Shown one piece after another: positions 25,195-32,880 of a stretch of 64,000 nucleotides of DNA. The stretch is taken from NCBI RefSeq assembly GCF_028823615.1, contig NZ_JAPEHT010000001.1, positions 1 through 64,000 on the forward strand. The letters are read 5' to 3'. A model generated the notes under the pieces. That model made no database searches and was not told the DNA's origin. It was given only the letters and a program-made list of their open reading frames with translations. The position numbers and the translations under genes are program-made. This DNA is from Planococcus sp. A6. GTDB lineage: Bacteria > Bacillota > Bacilli > Bacillales_A > Planococcaceae. Position 1 is the stretch's first letter. Each line of letters begins with the position of its first letter.

Positions 25195-26724
25195 TTATTT
25201 TGCTCCAAAAGCGACAATACCAAAAGACTCCAAATACATCTTCAACACACGCAGCCATTGCTTGTCAGTCGCAAGCGCCACGTGGCCATCCGGCCGGATC
25301 AGGTACAGTGCGTCTTGCTTGAATCCTGCGTCTTTCATTTTAGCTTCCCAAGGAAACTCATGGAGTTCAAGCGACTGCGAGCGGGCGAAATCGATGAGTT
25401 CAGGAGTCGCTTTGCCGTAAATATGGATTTGCCAATCAACAGAGCGCAGCGGCGCGAAGTTATCGCCGTTTGCGGTTTCAATCCACGGCAAGCGCATGCC
25501 GGCGAAGATTTTGCCGGCTTTACCTTTACTTAAGAGACTGTTGCGGTAATTAATGTGGATTTGGGACAAAATCTTGAACGCATTTTTTGAGGCGAACGAA
25601 AATTGGAATACGGACGGCAAGACGTAAGGGACGGCATACTCCCGAAGCAAAGTCCCCGGCAGTTTTTGATTGACGATTGTCTGGAATGCTTTGTCGGTCG
25701 TCGCGATCAGCCGCCGCGCAAAGGCGATGCGTTCTTGTTCGTATGTGCTGAGTATCATAGGAGCGGCTTTCCCTTGAACGACGGCTGCTAGTTTCCAACC
25801 GAGATTGATGGCGTCCCCGATACCGGTGTTCATGCCTTGCCCGCCGGTCGGGCTGTGCAAGTGGCCGGCGTCGCCCAGGATGAAGATACGCCCTTTGGTG
25901 AATTTTTCGCTGACGCGGTTGTGGACGCGGTAGGTTGAAAACCAATTGACCTTGGACGCCTTCACATCGATTTTATTTTCAACGTAATTGGTGATTTCGC
26001 TGTACTCGACATCGGTGCGTTCGTTGAATTCTTCTGGCACGATGCCGAGTATGCGTTTCGTATGGGCGTTTCGGACATTCATATAGAGCATGAAGCCGTC
26101 ATTGTCCATGTACATATCCATCTTTTCCATGTCGTCGACCGGCTTAGCGGTTTCGATATCGGCAACAAAGAACAATTGCTTGTACGTGCCGCCGGGGAAG
26201 TCGAGATCGAGTCCTTTTCGGACCATGCTGCCGGCGCCGTCGCATCCGCATAAATAGGCGAATTCGGCCATTTCGACAGGCTCTCCAAGTTGTTGCATGA
26301 CGGCGTTCACGCCATTTCCTGTGTCTTCAAACGAAATCAACTCGGTGTTCCATTCCACTTCGACGCCGATCTTGCCTAATTCATCGACTAATATTTCTTC
26401 GTGATCGTCTTGCGGCAAACTCAGGATAAACGGAAACGGGCTCTGCCCTTTGCCGAGCTCATGGAATTTTACTTGGGCTCGTACTTTTTTGCCGTCGCTG
26501 ACATCGAGCGATAAAATCGGATGCCCGCGCTTGATGTTGCGGTCGGCGAGGCCGAATTGCTCGTAATGCTCCAATATGCGCGCATGTACTGCAAGCGCAC
26601 GTGAGGCGGTGCCGGTTCCAGAGTTACGGTCGATGATGCGAAACGGCACGCCTTGACGCGCCAGGCTATAGGCCAGAGCCAAGCCGGTGGGGCCCGCTCC
26701 GACGATTAAGATTTGTGGGTTCAT
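25195..26724 (-). CDS. FAD-dependent aromatic-type monooxygenase
   Basis: A 509-residue flavoprotein of the PHBH/PheA group. The N-terminal Rossmann motif is VGAGPTGLALAYSLARQG, the central DG-type region has CGCDGAGS, and the GD motif GDAGHLHSP lies near residues 284-292 followed by GGQGMNTGIGDA. The C-terminal thioredoxin-like tail present in phenol hydroxylase relatives extends to the end. Such enzymes use NAD(P)H and O2 to hydroxylate aromatic compounds; the substrate is unknown. AGGAGG precedes its ATG. A decayed copy of its 3' end lies 2 kb away at 22973-23335. Confidence 0.88.
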   Translation of the reverse strand: MNPQILIVGAGPTGLALAYSLARQGVPFRIIDRNSGTGTASRALAVHARILEHYEQFGLADRNIKRGHPILSLDVSDGKKVRAQVKFHELGKGQSPFPFILSLPQDDHEEILVDELGKIGVEVEWNTELISFEDTGNGVNAVMQQLGEPVEMAEFAYLCGCDGAGSMVRKGLDLDFPGGTYKQLFFVADIETAKPVDDMEKMDMYMDNDGFMLYMNVRNAHTKRILGIVPEEFNERTDVEYSEITNYVENKIDVKASKVNWFSTYRVHNRVSEKFTKGRIFILGDAGHLHSPTGGQGMNTGIGDAINLGWKLAAVVQGKAAPMILSTYEQERIAFARRLIATTDKAFQTIVNQKLPGTLLREYAVPYVLPSVFQFSFASKNAFKILSQIHINYRNSLLSKGKAGKIFAGMRLPWIETANGDNFAPLRSVDWQIHIYGKATPELIDFARSQSLELHEFPWEAKMKDAGFKQDALYLIRPDGHVALATDKQWLRVLKMYLESFGIVAFGAK

Positions 26725-26911
26725 GATATAGACCTCCTAATGAGTATCACGCCTGTTGATGGATTTTGTTTCAAGTATCGTGTGAAGCTGAATAATCAGG
26801 TATAAGAAAAATTGAAAGCACGTGATACCGAACAAAAAACCTTGTATAGCTACTATATCCTTAATTGAAGGGTTTCAAGCATCGGCGCGTGCAATAAACG
26901 AAATGCCAGAA

Positions 26912-26958
26912 AAGCGTATGCGGTTTCCCTCGGAAGGAGACCGCATACGCTTCATTTT
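26912..26958 (-). terminator. Terminator of the SDR gene
   Basis: AAGCGTATGCGGT (from 26912) pairs with ACCGCATACGCTT (to 26952), extended by TTTCC/GGAGA-like inner bases. Beyond the T-rich right flank it lies 30 bp past the SDR stop on the minus strand. Confidence 0.65.
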
Positions 26959-26988
26959 ATGGTCTTGAATAGGTTCATTTCAAAGATG

Positions 26989-27888
26989 TCATTGATTGAA
27001 ATCAAACGTGACGCCGGTCAGGTGTTCTGATACGTCCCACAGTTTCTGGCGGGTGGCTTCATCATTCACTGCCGGATCCGGTTTTTCTAAAGTCGGGTAG
27101 CCTCTCCGTTGGCCTTTGCCATCCGGCCCGATGTATTCGCCGCCTGTGATGCCAGATGCCGTAGCGGCATAAACGGTTGGAAGTGCCCCCATTGCGGCAG
27201 GCTGCAAATAGCGGTTCATGAGCCCTTTGAAAATGCGCGGCATTTCGCGCCCACCGATTTTAAACAGATTGGTCGAAGAAATCCCGGGATGGCAAGCGAG
27301 GCTCAGTGTCGATAAGCCATGTTGCTTGAGTCGCTTATCGAGTTCAGTGGCAAACATTAAATTTGCCAATTTGCTTTGGCCGTAAAACTTCATCGCTTTA
27401 TAGCCCTTTGAGCCGTCCAGGTTATCAAAGTCAATGGTGGAATTGCGGTGTGCCAGACTGCTGAGTGTCACCACCCGCGAATTCTCGGTGTTGAGAAGCA
27501 ACGGCAGGAGCAGGCCCGTCAAGGCGAAATGCCCAAGATGGTTGCTGCCGAACTGCAGCTCAAAGCCGTCTTTCGTCTTCGCATAAGGCGGCGTCATCAC
27601 GCCGGCGTTATTGACCAGCAAATCGAGGGACTCGAAGCGGCTGATGAAGGTTTCTGCAAAATTCCGTACGCTAGCCAAATCGGACAAGTCGAGTTGCATG
27701 ACCTCAATAGGTGCCTTGGGAGATTCTTCTCTAATTTCTTGTTCAGCTGCTTTCCCTTTGTCGAGATCACGGACCGCCAAGATGACCCGTGCGCCTAAGC
27801 GGACGAAGGTTTTAGCTGTTTCCAGTCCGAGTCCGCTATTGGCCCCTGTGATAATAGCCGTTTTTCCTGTCATTGTATTGAATTCCAC
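26989..27888 (-). CDS. Short-chain dehydrogenase/reductase, retinol-dehydrogenase-like
   Basis: A 299-residue classical SDR. The NAD(P)-binding TGANSGLGLE is near residues 15-24, NNAGV near 91-95, and the catalytic YGQSK segment supplies Tyr and Lys, as in WWOX/retinol dehydrogenase-like members. The start is a GTG at 27888, supported by AGGAGCT upstream on the minus strand; an internal ATG six codons later is the alternative. Substrate unknown. It is separate from the monooxygenase gene by about 260 bp, in the same orientation but with its own terminator. Confidence 0.87.
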   Translation of the reverse strand: MEFNTMTGKTAIITGANSGLGLETAKTFVRLGARVILAVRDLDKGKAAEQEIREESPKAPIEVMQLDLSDLASVRNFAETFISRFESLDLLVNNAGVMTPPYAKTKDGFELQFGSNHLGHFALTGLLLPLLLNTENSRVVTLSSLAHRNSTIDFDNLDGSKGYKAMKFYGQSKLANLMFATELDKRLKQHGLSTLSLACHPGISSTNLFKIGGREMPRIFKGLMNRYLQPAAMGALPTVYAATASGITGGEYIGPDGKGQRRGYPTLEKPDPAVNDEATRQKLWDVSEHLTGVTFDFNQ

Positions 27889-27963
27889 AAGCTCAGCTCC
27901 TAGTTCTGATAGATTCTACTTACATGTACCCTAATGATGCTTTTGATAATCGGGTGAGAAAAT

Positions 27964-27985
27964 GTCCCTGTGCACGAAACAATTC
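27964..27985 (+). repeat. GTCCCTGTGC dispersed repeat, copy D
   Basis: GTCCCTGTGC then ACGAAACAATTC. It matches copies at 28098-28118 (inverted), 59331, 59396 and 62314. It lies in the 265-bp gap between divergent SDR and lipoprotein genes, which otherwise holds only AT-rich sequence and the inverted copy. Confidence 0.7.
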
Positions 27986-28097
27986 GAAACGATTCTGACA
28001 ATACGCTACAATTTATAGCATATACACGAATATGGCTGTTAACATTATACGTTTAATGCCGATTTTTCTTTTTATGCAGCTTTATAAATTGTGTATA

Positions 28098-28118
28098 AAT
28101 TGTGTGGTGCACAGGGAC
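28098..28118 (-). repeat. GTCCCTGTGC dispersed repeat, copy E
   Basis: Reverse complement reads GTCCCTGTGC then ACCACACAATT, identical over this core to the copy at 59396-59416. Together with copy D it forms an inverted pair upstream of the lipoprotein at 28154. Confidence 0.75.
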
Positions 28119-28153
28119 AAACAGAAGGAACAAACAGAAGGAGCGTGGATGAA

Positions 28154-28756
28154 ATGAAGGTTTTCAGCAAGATCATTTTTGCAGGCAGTGCAATTGTATT
28201 GCTCGCTGGGTGCGGGGACGATGCAAACGAAAGTCCGGAAGAAAATCCAGCGAGTGATCAAGCTCAGGACACTGGCAGTGAAACAGAAGAAAGCACTGCC
28301 AGCACTGGGCAAGAGGCTGAAGAGGATCAAACTGCAGGCTCCGAAGAAACTGTTGCCGAATCGGAAGAAAATGCCTTGTCTTCGTATTCAAGTGAACAAA
28401 TCGAATATGCTAGGGTGTGGCTGCAGCTAGGGCCTAACCAGGACATCGATGGCTTATACGTCAAACAGATCCCGGCTGGAACACCGCTTAACCCGGACGA
28501 CGAAACCAGTGCCACCTATCCGGAAGATGTTATTCAGCTAGCCGGATCGCGCTTGGTCGATGGCGTCGTCACTTATAGCGGCAATGGCGACGGCACGGTG
28601 AATGTCTACAACGTCCCGCTTCGCTGGGATGGAGAATACCCGGCAGGCGAGGCGTTCTATAACAATTTGATTGACAATACGGAATTGGTGGCCATTAATG
28701 CGGGGGAAGACGAAGACGTGATTCGCTTGATCGAACTGTTGGAGATGGAACCGTAA
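28154..28756 (+). CDS. Lipoprotein of unknown function
   Basis: A 200-residue protein starting at the ATG at 28154, behind AAGGAG; the frame is open from 28091. The signal peptide ends with the lipobox LLAGC. A low-complexity Ser/Glu/Thr-rich linker (about 22-72) is followed by a globular domain beginning SSEQIEYARVWLQL and continuing with VYNVPLRWDGEYPAGE. Domains of this appearance occur in Bacillus/Listeria lipoproteins without assigned function. Two inverted copies of a dispersed repeat lie just upstream. Confidence 0.65.
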   Translation: MKVFSKIIFAGSAIVLLAGCGDDANESPEENPASDQAQDTGSETEESTASTGQEAEEDQTAGSEETVAESEENALSSYSSEQIEYARVWLQLGPNQDIDGLYVKQIPAGTPLNPDDETSATYPEDVIQLAGSRLVDGVVTYSGNGDGTVNVYNVPLRWDGEYPAGEAFYNNLIDNTELVAINAGEDEDVIRLIELLEMEP

Positions 28757-28777
28757 CGTATATTGAGCGAGCCAACC

Positions 28778-28818
28778 AAACAGGAGCAGCACCTAGTTTT
28801 TAGGCGCTGCTCCTGTTT
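28778..28818 (+). terminator. Bidirectional terminator
   Basis: AAACAGGAGCAGC (28778-28790) and GCTGCTCCTGTTT (28806-28818) form a perfect stem between the lipoprotein and the convergent antiporter gene. Confidence 0.8.
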
Positions 28819-28829
28819 AGTTAACGCGG

Positions 28830-29852
28830 TTAATTCCGCAAGATGATAAAAATTAAATAAACGATGTAGATGGCGGCCAAGAGCCCACCTTCAATCCTCG
28901 AAACCGTGTACTTGGTTCTTGAGAGAATCATCAAAAGAATGGTCACGACGATCATCAGAAAGATGTCCGTGAAGATTTTCGAGTCTACGGTTAACGGGTG
29001 AATCACGGCTGAAGTGCCCAACACAAAGAAGATGTTGAAGATATTGCTGCCGATAATATTGCCTAACGCGATGTCGACTTGTTTTTTCAAAGCGGCCGTT
29101 ATCGAAGTGACCAGTTCGGGAAGGGACGTGCCGACCGCTACAATCGTCAAGCCGACCAGGGTTTCACTCATTCCAAGTGAAAGGGCGATCTGGACGCTGT
29201 TATCGACGACGAGGCTCCCGCCGAAGATGATGCCGGCAAGCCCGCCGACGGTTAACAGCGAATTCTTTACCCAGTGTTTGTTCGCGGCGTCAGCGTGAGT
29301 CTCCTCGTTATTCCGGCGGTCTTTCCGTGCCACTTCGAAGATATAATAGAGAAAGATGGCAAAGAACAACAACAGCACGATGCCTTCTGTTCTGGTGATG
29401 AAGTTGCTGTCCAAAGATTGGAGCTGCTGGTCGCTGATCAAGACGAGCAACGCCACGGCACTGAGCAAGGCGAACGGAATCTCTTTACGAATGGTGTCGC
29501 TTTGGACGAGCAACGGGAAAACGAGCGCAGTAGCCCCTAAGATGAACGTGATATTGAAGATATTGCTGCCGACGACGTTCCCGATCGCGACTTCACTGCT
29601 CCCTTCGAAGGCGGCAATAAAACTGACGGAAGCTTCCGGTGCGCTGGTACCGAAAGCGACAACCGTCAAGCCGATCAATAACGGCGAAACCCTCAAGCTT
29701 TGCGCTATTTTTGAAGCTCCTTCTACAAAGAAATCGGCGCCTTTGATCAACAGGGCGAAGCCGACCAATAACAATAAATAAGCCACCGGGTCATCACGTC
29801 CTTCCGATTGTATGTATTTTAAACAAAACCGTTTGATTCTTTCTATGAACAT
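28830..29852 (-). CDS. Calcium/sodium antiporter, CaCA family (YrbG-like)
   Basis: A 340-residue protein with two homologous halves, each carrying the CaCA alpha repeat: GTSAPEASVSF plus GNVVGSNIFNI in the first and GTSLPELVTSI plus GNIIGSNIFNI in the second. About ten helices are visible. These repeats form the cation pathway of Na+/Ca2+ exchangers. The open frame starts at 29852, but the first ~22 residues are charged and poorly supported by a ribosome binding site. A GTG at about residue 23, just before AYLLLL, is a possible alternative start. Confidence 0.9.
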   Translation of the reverse strand: MFIERIKRFCLKYIQSEGRDDPVAYLLLLVGFALLIKGADFFVEGASKIAQSLRVSPLLIGLTVVAFGTSAPEASVSFIAAFEGSSEVAIGNVVGSNIFNITFILGATALVFPLLVQSDTIRKEIPFALLSAVALLVLISDQQLQSLDSNFITRTEGIVLLLFFAIFLYYIFEVARKDRRNNEETHADAANKHWVKNSLLTVGGLAGIIFGGSLVVDNSVQIALSLGMSETLVGLTIVAVGTSLPELVTSITAALKKQVDIALGNIIGSNIFNIFFVLGTSAVIHPLTVDSKIFTDIFLMIVVTILLMILSRTKYTVSRIEGGLLAAIYIVYLIFIILRN

Positions 29853-30060
29853 ACCCTTTAACCAATTTTCAAAATCCCTAAAAGAGGTCCATTTTATGGG
29901 AAGGCTAGAAATAAACTTTAACTACAGAGCTAGCAGAACTGCGTGATAGAATAACAGAGAGTGAAACAGCAGCAACAACAGCAACAACGGAGTTGCCTTG
30001 TCTAATCGGAAGTGCAACATTCATAAACGATAGATGAATTGAAAGGAATGAGACAGCCTA

Positions 30061-30516
30061 ATGAACAAAATGGTCGAACAGAAAATGAACGAGATGACTG
30101 ATGTCTTTAATAGCTTGCCGAATTGCCGCGTGGAAACGAGTGAGGACGGGCGGATATTGATCTTGAGCGATAAGCCGGTTCCTTGGAGTGACACGATTGA
30201 GAAGCGGGACGCGCACTCGGAATATAAAATCGGATCCATCACGCCCCATAAAGCGGCTCTCGGCCTGTATATCGATTTCCCGCATAACCTATTGGATATC
30301 GACCGGGTGGAGGACATCGTCGATCCGGACATCACCTTGACATACTACGAACCGGGTACCAAGACCTCGACTGCGAAAAGTTGGTGGCGCTTCCGGTCGG
30401 ACGAGAAATTCGACAGCGTCCATATGGTGTTGAGAAAAACGGAGCTGGAGTTGTATGATTTCACGAGAGACAACTGGGTTGGATTGATGGAAGAGATCAC
30501 CGCTGTTCATAAGTGA
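30061..30516 (+). CDS. Hypothetical protein
   Basis: A 151-residue soluble protein with no signal peptide or membrane segment. It contains strand-like segments (GRILILSDKP, LGLYIDFPHN) and a conserved-looking aromatic cluster (KSWWRFRSDEKF). No family recognised. GAAAGGA lies a little far (about 14 nt) from the ATG at 30061, so the start is moderately secure. Codon use is core-like, unlike the AT-rich gene that follows. Confidence 0.5.
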   Translation: MNKMVEQKMNEMTDVFNSLPNCRVETSEDGRILILSDKPVPWSDTIEKRDAHSEYKIGSITPHKAALGLYIDFPHNLLDIDRVEDIVDPDITLTYYEPGTKTSTAKSWWRFRSDEKFDSVHMVLRKTELELYDFTRDNWVGLMEEITAVHK

Positions 30517-30765
30517 TTGGCAACTTGGCTGAATAACTGAAGTTCTCAGAATTGAATCAATTTCTCTAAAAAATTCGATTGCAAGATACATCATAGGTAG
30601 ACCGTTCCTCCATCCTTATTGCCATATATGCGATGCTCTACAAAAAATGTCTCCTGTGGCAAGAGTTAATGATTGATAGTTTACTTTTCAAAGTTCCACT
30701 TATAATTTTTCGGTTTTTCAGAAACTTTTTGTTTTTTTCTATGGCGTCATAAAAAATTATTTAGT

Positions 30766-30782
30766 CTGCTAAAAAGTAGGAG
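30766..30782 (+). promoter_or_regulatory. 17-bp near-palindrome shared with the DUF262 promoter region
   Basis: CTGCTAAAAAGTAGGAG, identical at 16 of 17 positions to the core of the perfect inverted repeat at 20350-20376. It lies 34 bp before the methyltransferase-like gene. A TATAAT hexamer is present upstream at 30701 but no convincing -35. Confidence 0.5.
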
Positions 30783-30815
30783 TTAATATTTAAAATTGGA
30801 AGAGAGAGGATAACT

Positions 30816-32345
30816 ATGCAAGGCGAAAAGCAAAACCCAACTGCAATTTCCCTTTATTGTGGAGCAGGTGGAATGGATTATGGATTTAAACAAGCTGGGT
30901 ATGAAATTTTGTTAGGTATAGAAATAAATAAAGCTTACTCTGACACTTATGAAAAATTCTCAAATACAAAGTTTTTGAATAAGGATTTAATCGACATAGA
31001 TTATAGGGATATTCCTTATGCGGATGTTGTTATAGGGAAATTCCCTGTACCACCATTTACAACAAGACTAAATGAAGTTCAAGATTTCTCAGGTATTAAT
31101 TCTGTATTAAAATTATTAAAGATAAAAAAACCACGTGCGTTTGTTTTAGAAAGCTTTAAAGGACTAGTGAATTTTAAAAAGGGTTCTTTTTTTCAAGAAT
31201 TACTAAAAGTGTTTTCAGAAAGCAACTATCAAATTACTCACGAAGTTATAAATACTAAAGACTTTGGAATTGCACAAAATAAAGAAAAGTTGATCATTGT
31301 AGGAATCAGGAATGACATAGGAAAAGAATACACTTTTCCAGGTCGAAAAATGGAAAATGTTCTTGTCAAAGATGTTGTATGGGATTACAGATTCGATGAT
31401 AAAGATTATAAATCGTCATTGCTGAATCCGCCTTCGCAAGGACCAAAAAACAGATATAAAAAAGTTATATTGGAATCCATTTCTCCTCCGCTTTTAGGGA
31501 CTTCAAGATATGTTATTGGAAATGAAAAGGTTGGTTTTTCACCTTTGACATTAGAAGAAGCAGCTGCAATCCAATCTTTTCCTAAGGATTTTGAATTTGT
31601 TGGTTCTAGACATTCTAAAATGAATCAAATAGTCGCTTCATTTCCACCTAAATTATCTTTCGAACTTGCAAAAAGTCTGCTCACTACACTAGATATCGAA
31701 GAAAAAATAAATGTAATTGGTAAAAATGGTGAGAACCCAACTTCTAATTTAACTGGAAAAGTGAAAAAAGAAATGGGAAATCAGTCAAAACAAGAAGATA
31801 TGGATAATAATCTAAGTGTAGACCCCGAAATTAAAAATATCTCAATGATTTTACCAGGTAAAGAGCAAGCGCATGATTACCATAATACGGTATTCGAATA
31901 TTTGAAAATTATTTTTGAAAAAGAATTGAGAAGAGGTAGAAAAGAGACACCAATTAATTCTGGAAGAAAAAGGATAGATATAACTTTCGACAATGCAGGG
32001 AAGGAAGGCTTCTTTTTTGATTTGAAAAACCAATATGATATTAAATGTGCCAAAATCTTGATTGAATGTAAGAATTACAATGAAAGTCTTCAGAATCCAG
32101 AATTTGATCAACTAACAGGAAGATTTAATAACTGGTATGGAGAATTTGGACTATTAATTTGTAGATCTGTAACTTGCAGAAAAAAAAGCATTTCTCAATG
32201 CAAAGATATTTTGAATAGTGGCAAAGGGGTGGTCATAGTTTTAACTGATGAAGACTTGAAAAACTTAATGGCTTTAAGAAACAATTTGGATTTCCAAGGA
32301 ATTAGCGATTATATGAGGGATTTATTAAACGAAGTTATTGTGTAA
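30816..32345 (+). CDS. C5-methyltransferase-like domain lacking catalytic Cys, fused to PD-(D/E)XK nuclease
   Basis: A 509-residue AT-rich gene. Residues 10-290 follow a DNA cytosine-C5 methyltransferase: motif I YCGAGG (14-19), acidic motif II (Glu36), motif VIII around Gln154 and a motif IX/X-like LTLEEAAAIQSFP (244-256). The catalytic Pro-Cys of motif IV is changed to FPVPPFT (76-82), with Val78 where Cys should be. ENV of motif VI reads ESF, and QIGNAVPP reads QIVASFPP. After a linker, residues 350-480 show a PD-(D/E)XK nuclease pattern: Asp388, ECK (417-419) and Gln432. It is probably a non-methylating DNA-binding or base-flipping reader coupled to a nuclease (inference). No partner methylase is nearby. 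Confidence 0.8.
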   Translation: MQGEKQNPTAISLYCGAGGMDYGFKQAGYEILLGIEINKAYSDTYEKFSNTKFLNKDLIDIDYRDIPYADVVIGKFPVPPFTTRLNEVQDFSGINSVLKLLKIKKPRAFVLESFKGLVNFKKGSFFQELLKVFSESNYQITHEVINTKDFGIAQNKEKLIIVGIRNDIGKEYTFPGRKMENVLVKDVVWDYRFDDKDYKSSLLNPPSQGPKNRYKKVILESISPPLLGTSRYVIGNEKVGFSPLTLEEAAAIQSFPKDFEFVGSRHSKMNQIVASFPPKLSFELAKSLLTTLDIEEKINVIGKNGENPTSNLTGKVKKEMGNQSKQEDMDNNLSVDPEIKNISMILPGKEQAHDYHNTVFEYLKIIFEKELRRGRKETPINSGRKRIDITFDNAGKEGFFFDLKNQYDIKCAKILIECKNYNESLQNPEFDQLTGRFNNWYGEFGLLICRSVTCRKKSISQCKDILNSGKGVVIVLTDEDLKNLMALRNNLDFQGISDYMRDLLNEVIV

Positions 32346-32880
32346 TTTAATCATTTTACTATTCTATAAAACTTTAAAAAGCACTAATATTACTTGCAAA
32401 GTAAATTGAAATAAATTTTGAATTCACTTTAGTATATTTATGAGAGTTACTTAAAGATGGTGCTTTACCCAATGAATTTGAGAATTATAGTACGTAGCTT
32501 TTATATTTTCAATAAGTATAATGAGCATGGGGATGGTTAAAAGTAAGGGACTCGCTCAAAACACATTTTACTAACTGGATTGCTACACTTGCTGAATCAC
32601 TTCGGCAGGTGTTTTTTTATTGTCCCACACTCCGCAAGCGCCTCAAGGAGAGAGTGGATATTGTGTCTTTTATCTTCACATGTTCCATTAGCCATACAGC
32701 ACAAAAAATGATGTATAGGGAATGGAGTATATTTGCCCCTAATTGCTTCAAGAGTTTTGGCATTAATTGGCACCTTTCGCTTTATTCAAAAGAATGAGCA
32801 AGCGTATGCGCATATAGTAGCACTACCTGTGGTATAGAATAGGAAGAAAATAATCTACTGAAAGCATCGGAGGATGAAAA
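32346..32880 (+). other. 535-bp intergenic stretch
   Basis: AT-rich, no credible gene. The only clear element is the terminator at 32585-32618. Sequence after the terminator returns to core-like composition, suggesting that the right border of the transferred segment lies between about 32350 and 32620. No integrase, attachment repeat or tRNA was recognised. Confidence 0.5.
32585..32618 (+). terminator. Intrinsic terminator
   Basis: ACACTTGCTGAA (32585-32596), TCAC loop, TTCGGCAGGTGT (32601-32612) with two G-U pairs, then a run of seven or more T. It lies 240 bp after the methyltransferase-like gene, so it may end that transcript or be left from a lost gene. Confidence 0.75.

Noticed and set aside
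29960-29995. CAG/CAA-rich microrepeat (GCAGCAACAACAGCAACAAC)
   Set aside because: Short, imperfect trinucleotide run without flanking repeats or coding role; not a CRISPR or a significant tandem array.
32609-32797. 62-codon ORF after the terminator at 32585
   Set aside because: It starts inside the terminator T-run, has no ribosome binding site and no recognisable pattern.
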